Part shown: positions 9,225 to 17,320 of the stretch, piece after piece | Numbering within the stretch: the stretch's first letter is position 1 | Layout: the number at the start of each line of letters is the position of its first letter | Assembly: GCF_029360645.1 (NCBI RefSeq) | Contig: NZ_JARDUA010000001.1 | Coordinates: 62,001-126,000 of the forward strand | Direction: 5' to 3' | Source: Pontibacter litorisediminis | Lineage (GTDB): Bacteria; Bacteroidota; Bacteroidia; Cytophagales; Hymenobacteraceae | DNA length: 64,000 nt | Made by a program: the position numbers and the translations under genes | Notes under the pieces: generated by a model | What the model was told of the DNA's origin: nothing | Database searches by the model: none | What the model saw: the letters and a program-made list of their open reading frames with translations, nothing else

Positions 9225-10067
9225 ATGGCTATGAAAGAAACTATACCAACTATTGACGTTAATACCACGGATATACCCAGATTTGATGAAACAGAAGGCT
9301 TAAGCTTTAAATTTAAGGGAAGGAAGTACCTGAGCTGGCTCTACAGGGCTGCTTTTGTGCTGGTTGTGCTCAACCTTATCGCCATAGCCTCTAAGTTTTA
9401 TACTGATCACCCAAACGCCTGGGGCATTATCCCGCAGTTCGAGCTCGATAACGAACGAAATATCCCAACCTATTTCTCCTCATTTATCCTTTTACTCTCG
9501 TCTGCCTTGCTCTTTGTCGTGTCGGTACTGAAGCAAAGGCAGTTCAGCAGGTATACTTGGCACTGGCGGCTACTTGCCATCGTCTTTTTATACATGAGCG
9601 TGGATGAGTCGGCCGGGGTGCACGAGATGCTGATCTACCCGCTCCGCGATAACTTTCAGTTTGGAGGCATCTTTTACTTTTCCTGGGTGATAGTGGGAGC
9701 GGTGCTGGTGCTGGGGCTTGGTTTATACTACCTGCGCTTTCTCCTTGCCCTGGAGCCGCCACTCAAAATGGGGTTATTGTTAGCAGGCGCCTTGTATGTA
9801 GGCGGAGCTTTAGGTGTGGAGCTACTTGGGGGCTATTATGCAGATACTTATGGGCTGGATAACTTTACCTATGGCCTCATTACCACGGCAGAGGAGACGC
9901 TTGAAATTTTAGGTGTTCTAACCCTGCTGAACGTGCTTTACAATTACCTGGAGCGGCAGCTTTCTTCCGTGCGTCTCAACCTGCGACCTACCGCCGCCGC
10001 GGCCGACTTTTCTAGGGAGCCGACGCCCAAACTGCATGTTTCGCGGCAGCTAGAGAAACTTAATTGA
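9225..10067 (+). CDS. Six-TM membrane protein of unknown function
   Basis: About 280 residues with six hydrophobic segments after a short polar N-terminus. Acidic and histidine residues sit in or next to the membrane: SVDESAGVHE at the end of the third segment, GVELLGGYYAD in the fifth and TTAEETLEILG leading into the sixth. Such buried Asp/Glu/His patterns occur in intramembrane metal hydrolases, but I cannot assign this protein to one. The frame is open from a TTG at 9213; the ATG at 9225 is preferred. The region upstream is very AT-rich. It stands alone and is followed by an 11-bp inverted repeat. Confidence 0.75.
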   Translation: MAMKETIPTIDVNTTDIPRFDETEGLSFKFKGRKYLSWLYRAAFVLVVLNLIAIASKFYTDHPNAWGIIPQFELDNERNIPTYFSSFILLLSSALLFVVSVLKQRQFSRYTWHWRLLAIVFLYMSVDESAGVHEMLIYPLRDNFQFGGIFYFSWVIVGAVLVLGLGLYYLRFLLALEPPLKMGLLLAGALYVGGALGVELLGGYYADTYGLDNFTYGLITTAEETLEILGVLTLLNVLYNYLERQLSSVRLNLRPTAAAADFSREPTPKLHVSRQLEKLN

Positions 10068-10112
10068 GCTTTTACCTGAAGAATTCTGGTAAAGCAATTT
10101 TTACTAGATAAT

Positions 10113-10157
10113 TGTAGTCTCTCTATGTGCTTAAGTATAGCGCGTGGAGAGACTACA
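10113..10157. repeat. 11-bp inverted repeat after the six-TM gene
   Basis: TGTAGTCTCTC at 10113-10123 is the exact reverse complement of 10147-10157, with a 23-nt spacer that contains an AAGTATA copy. No T-run follows on either strand, so it may be a weak terminator, an mRNA 3' end hairpin or a protein site. Confidence 0.7.
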
Positions 10158-10295
10158 GTTATAGACGCTGTTTGTTTTGCTTTTAGTTTAGAGGTAAAAA
10201 ATTTTTGCTAGCGGGCAGATTTTCAGGATATTGCCTTAGCTCATGTAGTGCCATCAAAAGCATTGCTGGTGTTTTAAAGGAGGTTAGTCGCTGGC

Positions 10296-12143
10296 TTAAT
10301 TTACAAGTATAAGCACACATAGCGGCGGTAAAACTATGGTTTGGCTTGACGCGAAGGAGGCGGGAAGGGGGATTGACTCGCTTGCATGCTGCATCCAATG
10401 CGCGTCTTTAGAATATAGCACCGGTTCATACTTCTCCTTGGCCTCAGGCAGTATATACTCCAGCTCCATCTCAGAAAGGTTAAAGAGGCAGAGCAGTTGT
10501 TGCTGCCCCCCTTCGCTTTTCCGGCCGAGCACAAACCCCTGCTGGCCCAGCGCCTGAGCCCACACACTGTCTTTATTGAAACACTGCAGAGCTGGCATCC
10601 GTTGGCGTAGCCTGATCAGGGCCTGGTGCCATTGGAGTAACTGCAGGTGCTTTCCAGTTCCCCGCTTTTCCCACTTGAGTTTAGAGTCCTCGTAGGTTTG
10701 TTCAGCCTGAGGGTTTGGTGGCTCGCCTTCCCATTTGTAACTGGAAAATTCTTCTTTTCGCCCTTCCTGCACCGCCTTGATCAACTGCGCATCGGAGTGG
10801 CTCACAAAGTATAGGAACGGCGCCTCCTCGCCATACTCTTCTCCCATAAACAGCATCGGGATGTACGGGGAGAGCAGGAGGGCAGCGGCCGACAGCTTAA
10901 GGCGCTCGAAATCCACCAGCTTGCTCATGCGTTCACCCAGCACGCGGTTCCCGACCTGGTCATGGTTTTGAGTGAAAACGATGAACCTGTCTCCTAGCAG
11001 GGATGCCGAAGAGGCGCCGAATCTTTTCTTGCGGAACTTGACGTACTCGCCGCTGTGCACAAAGCCATCGGTATAGGCTTTAACCAACTGCTGCATCTGG
11101 CCAAAGTCCTCATAGAATTTAAGTCCTTCCTTATCCAGCAGCACATACAAAGCATGATGAAAATCATCGAGCCATTGGGCCCTGAATCCAAAGCCTCCTG
11201 TCTCCGGAGGCTGTACCACGCGCGGGTCGTTCAGGTCGCTTTCGGCTATCAGGTAAAAAGGGCGGCCAAGCTCGTCCGATGCCTGCCTTGTTTTTTGCGC
11301 GAGCAGTTCCCAGATGGAGGTGGCGCTTTGGTCGAAAATCGTGTGGATGGCATCGAGCCGGAGCCCGTCAATGTGGAAGTGTCGGAGCCAGTACAGGGGA
11401 TTGTCTGAGATATAGGAGCGCACCCCATCCGAGTAGGCCCCATCGTAGTTAATGGCTTTGCCCCAGGGTGTTTTATACTTATCCGTAAAGTATGGCCCAT
11501 ACTTCTCCAGGTAGTTGCCCTCCGGGCCCAGGTGGTTGTACACCACATCCAGCAGCACGGCCATCCCTTTGCTGTGGCAGACATCCACCAGCCGCTTCAG
11601 TCCATTGGGGCCACCGTAGGAGTGCTGCACGGCGTACGGAAAAACACCGTCGTAGCCCCAGTTGCGGCTGCCGGGGAACTGGGCCACCGGCATAATCTCA
11701 AGCGTATTGATGCCCGTTTCTTTCAGCGCATCCAGCCGCGGAATAATTGCCTCGAAGGTGCCTTCCGGTGTGAAGGTGCCCACATGAAGCTCATAGATCA
11801 CCATCTCCTGGAGCGGCAGGTTTTTCCAGTCTTTGTCTGTCCACGTAAAGGAGGTGTGGTCTACTACCTCAGAGGGGCCATGTACCCCTTCGGGCTGGTA
11901 AAAGGAGGCTGGATCCGGAAAGTCGCCTGCTCCGTCCGGGTTAAAATAATAGCGGGTGCCGGGCTCCACATCGTTCACCTCTGCGCTGAAGTAGCCCCAC
12001 GCATCTTGCTCCAGCCGTACTTCGCGCTCGCGTGGGTGCACCAGGTGCAGCGCTATGCTCTTTTTTTCCGGTGCCCACACGGTAAAGCGGCAGCGGCCCT
12101 TGCCTTGCGGTACGGCGCCAACGGGTGTCATCCACTCCTGCAT
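10296..12143 (-). CDS. treZ: Malto-oligosyltrehalose trehalohydrolase (TreZ)
   Basis: GH13 enzyme that releases trehalose from maltooligosyl-trehalose made by TreY. The 615-aa protein has the family order: N-terminal CBM48-like domain (about 10-95), TIM barrel, and C-terminal beta domain. The catalytic triad is visible: nucleophile Asp264 in GLRLDAIHT, acid/base Glu301 in LIAESDLNDPRV, and Asp395 in TQNHDQVGNR. The motif EIMPVAQFPGSRNWGYDGV is characteristic of TreZ and glycogen-branching relatives, and ESDLNDPR favours TreZ. It is the second gene of an operon with the GH13 glucosidase (25-nt gap). TreY is not in the window. Confidence 0.93.
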   Translation of the reverse strand: MQEWMTPVGAVPQGKGRCRFTVWAPEKKSIALHLVHPREREVRLEQDAWGYFSAEVNDVEPGTRYYFNPDGAGDFPDPASFYQPEGVHGPSEVVDHTSFTWTDKDWKNLPLQEMVIYELHVGTFTPEGTFEAIIPRLDALKETGINTLEIMPVAQFPGSRNWGYDGVFPYAVQHSYGGPNGLKRLVDVCHSKGMAVLLDVVYNHLGPEGNYLEKYGPYFTDKYKTPWGKAINYDGAYSDGVRSYISDNPLYWLRHFHIDGLRLDAIHTIFDQSATSIWELLAQKTRQASDELGRPFYLIAESDLNDPRVVQPPETGGFGFRAQWLDDFHHALYVLLDKEGLKFYEDFGQMQQLVKAYTDGFVHSGEYVKFRKKRFGASSASLLGDRFIVFTQNHDQVGNRVLGERMSKLVDFERLKLSAAALLLSPYIPMLFMGEEYGEEAPFLYFVSHSDAQLIKAVQEGRKEEFSSYKWEGEPPNPQAEQTYEDSKLKWEKRGTGKHLQLLQWHQALIRLRQRMPALQCFNKDSVWAQALGQQGFVLGRKSEGGQQQLLCLFNLSEMELEYILPEAKEKYEPVLYSKDAHWMQHASESIPLPASFASSQTIVLPPLCVLILVN

Positions 12144-12168
12144 AAAAGTAAAAACAATTAGGAAGCCC

Positions 12169-13770
12169 TTATTTTAACTCTATCAGCAGACCCTCGTCGC
12201 CGTACAGGCTGATGCTTCCCCCCACCTGCTGCCCCTCGCGCTCCGGAACGGTAGCCAGCACCACGCTGCCTTTGTAGTTTTGGTGCTCCTGCCGGAATAT
12301 GCAAGGTTTATGGCTTAGGTTTAGCACCACCAGGTACCGCTTGCTGTCGCTCTTCCTTATAAAAGCTACCAAGGGGCCGCTGGTGATGACCGGTACATAG
12401 TCGCCGACATGCAGTGCCGGCTCCTGCTGCCGCATCCGTAGCAGGCGGCGGTAGAACGAGAGCATGGAGAACTCATTCTCCTTTTGGGCAGCCACGTTCA
12501 GGCGCTTGTAGTTCTCTGCTAGGGGCAACCACGGCTCACCGTCCGTAAAGCCGGCGTTTTCACTGCTGTCCCACTGCATCGGGGTACGGGCGGGGTCGCG
12601 GCTCAGGTCCTTGTCGGGCATGTTGAGCCCCTGTGGGTCCTTTATCTTATCCGGCGGAATGGGCACGTCGCGCATACCCAACTCATCGCCATAGTATAAG
12701 GTTGGCGTACCGCGCAGCGTGAGCAACAGCATGGCAGCTATTCTTGCCTGTGCCTGGCCGATACGGCTGGTAATGCGTGGCTGGTCGTGGTTTCCTATCA
12801 CCCAGTTTGGCCAGCCATCCTCGGGCAGGGCGCCCTCATACTCATCTATGTGCGAGCTGATGCTGCGGGCATCCCAATCCATGGTGATGAGTGTGAAATT
12901 GAAAGGCAGATGAGTGCCACTGTTCTCGTGCCCGTAGTAGGTGACGAGGCGGTGCACAGGCAGGTAAATCTCCCCAATAAGCACACGCTCCTCGTACTCA
13001 TCGGTAACCTGGCGCATTTTGGCCACAATGTCGTGCACCTCCGGCTGATCGGTGGAGTAGGCGGGGATCAACTGCTCATAGGTAGCCTGGTGCGTTTTAT
13101 AGTCGGGGTTGGTGGGATTGTCGCGCAGGTGCTTGTCTTTGATCATGTGCCACATCACATCCACCCTGAAGCCGTCCACGCCTTTGTCCAGCCAAAAGCG
13201 CATAGCATTAAACATGGCTTCCTGCACCTCCGGGTTGCGCCAATTCAGGTCAGGCTGCTCCTTCAGGAAAGCGTGGTAATAGTACTGCTCTGTTTTCTCA
13301 TCCCACTCCCAGCCACTGCCGCCGAACACGCTTAGCCAGTTGTTTGGCTCAGATCCGTCTTCCTTCGCGTCTTGCCAAATGTACCAGTCCCGTTTCGGGT
13401 TATCGCGGGAGGAGCGGGACTCCAGGAACCAAGGGTGCTCGCTGGAAGTATGGTTGGGCACCAAGTCGAGGATTAGCTTCATGTCACGGTTGTGCACCTC
13501 CTCCAGCAGTTGTTCAAAATCCTGCATGGTACCGAATAGCGGGTGGATGCCACAGTAGTCAGAAATGTCGTAGCCGAAGTCAGCCATAGGAGAAGGGAAG
13601 ATAGGGGACACCCAGACAGCTTTGACTCCCAGCCACTTCAGATAATCCAGCCTGCTGATGATGCCCTGCAGGTCTCCAACGCCATCGCCGTTAGAGTCTT
13701 GAAAGGACCGAGGGTATATTTGATAAACCACCCCTGACTGCCACCAGAGGTACTTTTGCTCTTGCTTCAT
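12169..13770 (-). CDS. GH13 alpha-glucosidase (oligo-1,6-glucosidase type)
   Basis: A 533-aa cytoplasmic retaining glucosidase. Regions: VVYQIYPRSFQDSNGDGVGDL at the N-terminus, which carries the calcium-binding DxNxDG loop; nucleophile Asp204 in GFRVDVMWH; acid/base Glu267 in VLIGEIYLP; and transition-state Asp329 in GNHDQPRI. There is no signal peptide. Relatives cleave alpha-1,4 or alpha-1,6 glucosidic bonds of maltose, isomaltose, trehalose or sucrose-type substrates; the exact substrate is open. It is the first gene of the pair with treZ, so the two enzymes probably process the same alpha-glucan or trehalose pool. Confidence 0.9.
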   Translation of the reverse strand: MKQEQKYLWWQSGVVYQIYPRSFQDSNGDGVGDLQGIISRLDYLKWLGVKAVWVSPIFPSPMADFGYDISDYCGIHPLFGTMQDFEQLLEEVHNRDMKLILDLVPNHTSSEHPWFLESRSSRDNPKRDWYIWQDAKEDGSEPNNWLSVFGGSGWEWDEKTEQYYYHAFLKEQPDLNWRNPEVQEAMFNAMRFWLDKGVDGFRVDVMWHMIKDKHLRDNPTNPDYKTHQATYEQLIPAYSTDQPEVHDIVAKMRQVTDEYEERVLIGEIYLPVHRLVTYYGHENSGTHLPFNFTLITMDWDARSISSHIDEYEGALPEDGWPNWVIGNHDQPRITSRIGQAQARIAAMLLLTLRGTPTLYYGDELGMRDVPIPPDKIKDPQGLNMPDKDLSRDPARTPMQWDSSENAGFTDGEPWLPLAENYKRLNVAAQKENEFSMLSFYRRLLRMRQQEPALHVGDYVPVITSGPLVAFIRKSDSKRYLVVLNLSHKPCIFRQEHQNYKGSVVLATVPEREGQQVGGSISLYGDEGLLIELK

Positions 13771-14056
13771 AGTTGCGTGTTTATGTGCGGGCTTCTGTTT
13801 CAGTTAGGTTTCTACGCAACACAGCTTCTCGGGATGTGTAATTGGCCGGGATAGCGCTTAAGCAAAGGAAGCGAACGGCCCGACGCCGCTGGAAGGACCA
13901 GAGGAATTACGTAGCATGGTACAAGAACTACAGGAATAGGAGTGTGATTTTAAAAATTTTTTATTGAAAAAAGGGGAGGTGGTTTAGTGCTGCTTCAGGA
14001 AAGGTGCTCTTAAATTGTACTTTGAACTATGAGGCGCAATAATTTAATATAACCTA
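13771..14056. other. Non-coding region upstream of the glucosidase-treZ operon
   Basis: About 290 bp up to the promoter of the small lipoprotein gene. It should hold the operon promoter on the minus strand. I see no clear box, hairpin or open frame. Confidence 0.4.
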
Positions 14057-14086
14057 TTTGTGTTGATTTAAAACTCTATATATTTG
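14057..14086 (+). promoter_or_regulatory. Promoter of the 49-aa lipoprotein gene
   Basis: TTTG at 14057-14060 and TATATTTG at 14079-14086 are separated by 18 nt, nearly the Bacteroidota consensus. The transcript would start near 14093, giving an 85-nt leader. Confidence 0.55.
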
Positions 14087-14177
14087 TATTCTAATTTACC
14101 GCTTTACTAAAATATAAAGCATCGGTTCAAATCTAAGCTAACAACAAACACACATAAACCAGTAAAACCGCCTTTTT

Positions 14178-14327
14178 ATGAAAACACTTTTACCAAAGCT
14201 TCTCCTGTTCATTTTTGCAGTTGCTTTCTTCTCCTCTTGCCAGAAGACGTACTGCCCGGCTTATGCCAGCCACAGAGACACGCCCCTCCACAAGCCGACT
14301 TTCCTGAAGGATCAGGCCCGTAGATAG
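14178..14327 (+). CDS. Small lipoprotein, 49 aa
   Basis: A short frame starting MKTLLPKLLLFIF, with a hydrophobic core and a lipobox-like end FFSSC, so Cys21 would be lipidated after signal peptidase II cleavage. The mature peptide is only 29 residues, contains TYCPAYASH and ends in basic residues. Support for a real gene comes from the promoter at 14057-14086, the signal peptide and the very strong terminator at 14378-14417. Tiny CPAY-type lipoproteins resembling this seem familiar from Cytophagales genomes, but I know no function. It is too short for usual gene-length cutoffs and could be missed. Confidence 0.75.
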   Translation: MKTLLPKLLLFIFAVAFFSSCQKTYCPAYASHRDTPLHKPTFLKDQARR

Positions 14328-14377
14328 AGGGTTTAACTTATGCGGTGTCGCTAGAGGGCACCAGGGGAACAACACAC

Positions 14378-14417
14378 AACAACGCCATACCTTAAGAAGG
14401 TATGGCGTTGTTGTTTT
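14378..14417 (+). terminator. Terminator after the small lipoprotein gene
   Basis: A perfect 16-bp stem (14378-14393 with 14397-14412), 3-nt loop, then GTTTT. Confidence 0.85.
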
Positions 14418-14645
14418 CTGCAGTGGGTGCGATAAACTTGCTCCGTGGCAGGCAGGTTTGGCTGAGGCTTCGGTTGCCTTCTCCTATGCGGTCTGGTTCC
14501 AAGATTGTCTAACTATGCGGCTCGCGCAGCTCCTGGCAACGCAGTTGCAGCTCAGAGCACCCTGCCTTATACGAACCACCTGTAGGTTGTGGCAATGAGG
14601 TAATGGGGATCTTGGTTGCAGAGGCCGGAAGAGGGGGAAAAGAAA

Positions 14646-14675
14646 AAGGCTTGCGAGTATAAACTCGCAAGCCTT
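14646..14675 (-). terminator. Terminator of the tRNA-Met gene
   Basis: A 13-bp perfect stem (14646-14658 with 14663-14675) lies 10 nt past the tRNA 3' end in its direction of transcription and is followed on the minus strand by TTTTTC. Between this and the previous terminator (14418-14645) nothing else was recognised. Confidence 0.8.
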
Positions 14676-14684
14676 ATCTGGTAG

Positions 14685-14758
14685 TAGCGGGGAGCAGAAT
14701 CGAACTGCCGACCTCAGGGTTATGAATCCTGCGCTCTAACCATCTGAGCTACCCCGCC
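14685..14758 (-). tRNA. tRNA-Met (anticodon CAT)
   Basis: Read on the minus strand the 74-nt sequence begins GGCGGGGTAGCTCAG and folds as a cloverleaf. The acceptor has a terminal G-U pair, the D-loop contains GGTTAGAGC, the anticodon loop is TTCATAA, and the T-arm carries GTTCGATTC. The 3' CCA is not encoded (CTA follows). It looks like elongator rather than initiator tRNA, because the first acceptor pair is formed. Confidence 0.95.
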
Positions 14759-14892
14759 GAATTGTGGTGCAAATATAAGGGGTTCAATTTTAAATAAACA
14801 AGCATCTGTTCAGAAAAAAAATATTTTGTTTTGCAGATATATATAATTTGAAGAATTAATGCTATACTTACTCAGACACTTACAATACCCCT

Positions 14893-15297
14893 ATGACGAG
14901 AGACACGAAGCTGAAATTTGTGCGCGAGTACCCTATCAACGCGTCTGCTAAACTGCTTTACCCTTACCTGAGCACGCCCGGCGGCCTTTCGCAGTGGTTT
15001 TGCGACGATGCAAGGGTGGATGAGGACAACGTGTTCAACTTCATTTGGGACGGGCGCAACCACTATGCCGAGATGACCGGCCATCGCACGAACAAATCGG
15101 TGCGCTTCCTGTTCCTGACTGACGAGAAGCGGCACACATCTGATGCCCCTTACATCGATTTTCACATCGAATCGAGTGAGCTGACGCAGGAGCAGTTCCT
15201 GAAAGTGGTGGACTACTCGAACGAAGACAGCGAAGAGGAACTGGAGGAGTTGTGGGACAATCTGCTGCAAAATCTGCGGGAAATAGTAGGAGGGTAG
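14893..15297 (+). CDS. START-like domain protein
   Basis: A 134-aa cytoplasmic protein of a Bacteroidota START-like (SRPBCC fold) family. The pattern begins with FVREYPINAS, then YPYLSTPGGLSQWFCDDA, a beta-rich middle, and a long C-terminal amphipathic helix (about 100-132) rich in Glu and Leu. This fold forms a hydrophobic cavity that binds lipids or other small ligands; the ligand is unknown. It precedes the LptF/G permease gene by about 100 nt on the same strand, an arrangement that may reflect a role in envelope lipid handling, but that is inference from position only. Confidence 0.8.
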   Translation: MTRDTKLKFVREYPINASAKLLYPYLSTPGGLSQWFCDDARVDEDNVFNFIWDGRNHYAEMTGHRTNKSVRFLFLTDEKRHTSDAPYIDFHIESSELTQEQFLKVVDYSNEDSEEELEELWDNLLQNLREIVGG

Positions 15298-15318
15298 CGC
15301 GTTTGCTGGAGTAAAGCG

Positions 15319-15326
15319 TATCTTTG
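15319..15326 (+). promoter_or_regulatory. Putative -7 box of the LptF/G gene
   Basis: TATCTTTG matches TAnnTTTG exactly and is followed by C, 69 nt before the chosen start. The nearest TTTG upstream is only 13 nt away, shorter than the usual spacing. Confidence 0.4.
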
Positions 15327-15394
15327 CACGGTAATTGCTAGCTAAGCATAGTTCTAAATGGCTGTGCATGGTTGCTGCCGCCCATTATTTGCGC

Positions 15395-16807
15395 ATGAAG
15401 AAACTTGATAAGCTAATACTCCGGGAGTTTTTCGGCCCGTTTTTGTTAACCTTTGCTGTGGTGGAGTTTATCCTCCTGACCCAGTACATGCTAAAGTACC
15501 TCGATGAGCTGGTGGGGAAGGACCTGGGCGCAGAAGTGTTTGGCGAGCTTCTTTTTTACTTTAGTATCAACATGGCGCCGGTGGCCCTGCCGCTGGCTGT
15601 ACTGCTGTCCTCGCTCATGACCTTTGGCTCGCTGGGCGAGCACCACGAGCTTACCGCCATTAAAACCTCCGGTATTGCCCTTACCCGCATCCTGCGGCCG
15701 GTGCTGCTTGTAGTAGGCCTTATAACAGTTGGCGCTTTTTTCTTCAATAACTACGTTGTGCCTAAGGCTAACCTGAAAGCTTATAGCCTGCTTTGGGATA
15801 TCCGCCAGAAGAAGCCTGCCATGAACTTTAAGGAGGGGGCTTTCTACAACGGTATCCCGGGTTACAGCATAAAGGTGAACCAGAAGATGAACGACGGGCA
15901 GACCCTGCGCGACGTGATGATCTACGACCACACCAAAGGCGGCAACAACACCACGGTGATACTGGCCGACTCTGGAGAGATGTACCTGGACTACAACGAT
16001 ACCTACCTGGTGCTGGAGCTGTTCCGTGGCAACACCTACGTGGACCAGAATTCCTCCTCCTTCCGGAATTCCAACGAGCAGTTCGTGCGGCAGGAGTTCG
16101 ACAAAAGCAAGCTCATGCTGAGCATGGCCTCCTTCAACTTCGACCGCACGCGGGAGGAGCTGTTCTCCGACAACAAAATGATGAAGAACATACAGGAGCT
16201 AAGCGTGGTGACGGACTCGTTGCGGCGCCACAGCCAGCGGGAGAAGCAGCTGTATGCACCCAACGTGGATCCTTTCTACATGTACTTCAAGGCCGATACC
16301 GGAGAGGTGAAGAATGGCTTGCGCCTGCAGGGGAAGAAGATTGAGAAGAAGCTGCCGGAGCCAACAGCCGAAGTGCTGGTGCTGGCTACCAATAAGGCCC
16401 GCAATATTAAGAGCTTTACCAGCAGCTATGTAGAGCGCGTGCGCAACACGGTGCGGGAGTCTAACAACTATGAAGTGGAGATATGGCGCAAGTACACGCA
16501 GTCGGCCTCTATCATCATCATGTTCCTGATCGGTGCGCCACTGGGTGCTATCATTAAAAAAGGAGGCTTGGGCGTGCCGGTGGTTATCTCCATTATCTTC
16601 TTTATCACCATGTATGTCATGTCTATACTTGGGGAGAAGTGGGCGCGGGAGGGTATGGTGTCTGTCGGAGCCGGCATGTGGGCGGCCAACCTGATCCTTT
16701 TGCCGATAGGGCTCTTCTTCTTATACCAGGCCCGCAACGACTCCAGCCTGCTGGAGATGGACTTCTGGCGCAAGCTCATGGCGCGCCTCCGCCGGAATAA
16801 ACTGTAA
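15395..16807 (+). CDS. LptF/LptG-family permease (YjgP/YjgQ)
   Basis: Inner-membrane component of the lipopolysaccharide transport bridge that, with LptB and LptC, moves LPS to the outer membrane. The protein has three N-terminal transmembrane segments (starting LILREFFGPFLLTFAVVEF), a large periplasmic beta domain (about residues 120-360) and three C-terminal segments (about 365-465). The frame is open from 15335, but family homology begins at the ATG at 15395 (MKKLDKLILREF), giving 470 aa. Bacteroidota members are often longer than the proteobacterial ones. Which of LptF or LptG it replaces is not clear, and no second copy is in the window. Confidence 0.9.
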   Translation: MKKLDKLILREFFGPFLLTFAVVEFILLTQYMLKYLDELVGKDLGAEVFGELLFYFSINMAPVALPLAVLLSSLMTFGSLGEHHELTAIKTSGIALTRILRPVLLVVGLITVGAFFFNNYVVPKANLKAYSLLWDIRQKKPAMNFKEGAFYNGIPGYSIKVNQKMNDGQTLRDVMIYDHTKGGNNTTVILADSGEMYLDYNDTYLVLELFRGNTYVDQNSSSFRNSNEQFVRQEFDKSKLMLSMASFNFDRTREELFSDNKMMKNIQELSVVTDSLRRHSQREKQLYAPNVDPFYMYFKADTGEVKNGLRLQGKKIEKKLPEPTAEVLVLATNKARNIKSFTSSYVERVRNTVRESNNYEVEIWRKYTQSASIIIMFLIGAPLGAIIKKGGLGVPVVISIIFFITMYVMSILGEKWAREGMVSVGAGMWAANLILLPIGLFFLYQARNDSSLLEMDFWRKLMARLRRNKL

Positions 16808-16858
16808 AACCACTATATAAAGATTCGGCAAAAGTTTTTTTTGTAAAAGTAAATTATA

Positions 16859-16866
16859 TACCTTTG
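16859..16866 (+). promoter_or_regulatory. Putative -7 box of rpsO
   Basis: TACCTTTG is an exact TAnnTTTG. A TTTG lies 15 nt upstream inside a T-run (16840-16843), a rather short spacing. The leader before rpsO would be about 45 nt. Confidence 0.45.
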
Positions 16867-16916
16867 TGGCTTGTATAGCAAGCTTTGCAAGATAAAAACA
16901 GATTGATATTTTTACG

Positions 16917-17192
16917 ATGAGATTAACCACTGAAGCGAAACAAGAGATTTTCGAAAAGCACGGTTTCAACAAGTCAAAATCTGATACAGGTTCTCCTGAG
17001 GCTCAGATAGCGCTGTTCACGACACGTATCGCGGACCTGACCGAGCACCTGAAAACCCACAAGAAAGACTTTAGCACACGCCTGGGTCTTCTGAAACTGG
17101 TAGGTAAAAGAAGAAGGCTTCTGAACTACCTCCAGAAGAATGACATTGAAAGATACAGAGCTATCATTAGCGAGCTGGGTATCCGTAAATAA
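16917..17192 (+). CDS. rpsO: 30S ribosomal protein S15
   Basis: Ribosomal protein bS15/uS15, which binds the central domain of 16S rRNA early in small-subunit assembly. The 91-aa length is normal. The conserved signature is complete: [16 protein letters not shown] (residues 21-36), [12 protein letters not shown] and [13 protein letters not shown]. It lies directly upstream of pnp, the classic rpsO-pnp order, although here a terminator hairpin separates the two. Confidence 0.98.
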   Translation: MRLTTEAKQEIFEKHGFNKSKSDTGSPEAQIALFTTRIADLTEHLKTHKKDFSTRLGLLKLVGKRRRLLNYLQKNDIERYRAIISELGIRK

Positions 17193-17202
17193 GCTTATTG
17201 TG

Positions 17203-17238
17203 TTAGGGAATTCATCAAGGGATTCCCTAATCTTTTTT
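17203..17238 (+). terminator. Terminator between rpsO and pnp
   Basis: TTAGGGAAT at 17203-17211 pairs with ATTCCCTAA at 17222-17230 and is followed by TCTTTTTTTAA. Confidence 0.8.
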
Positions 17239-17271
17239 TAAGCTATCCCCTTCCTGAGAATTGCCAGTACC

Positions 17272-17303
17272 GACAGTGTCGCAAAGGGTGGCGCTGTCTT
17301 TTT
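17272..17303 (+). promoter_or_regulatory. Second terminator-like hairpin in the pnp leader
   Basis: GACAGTG (17272-17278) pairs with CGCTGTC (17292-17298), one G-U pair, 13-nt loop, then TTTTTG. It ends 17 nt before the pnp start. It could be an attenuator or a processing site for PNPase autoregulation; that role is inferred. Confidence 0.4.
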
Positions 17304-17320
17304 GATGATAAAGATAATTG

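Noticed and set aside
14190-14375. 61-codon minus-strand frame over the small lipoprotein gene
   Set aside because: The plus-strand frame has a signal peptide, promoter and terminator; the minus frame has none.
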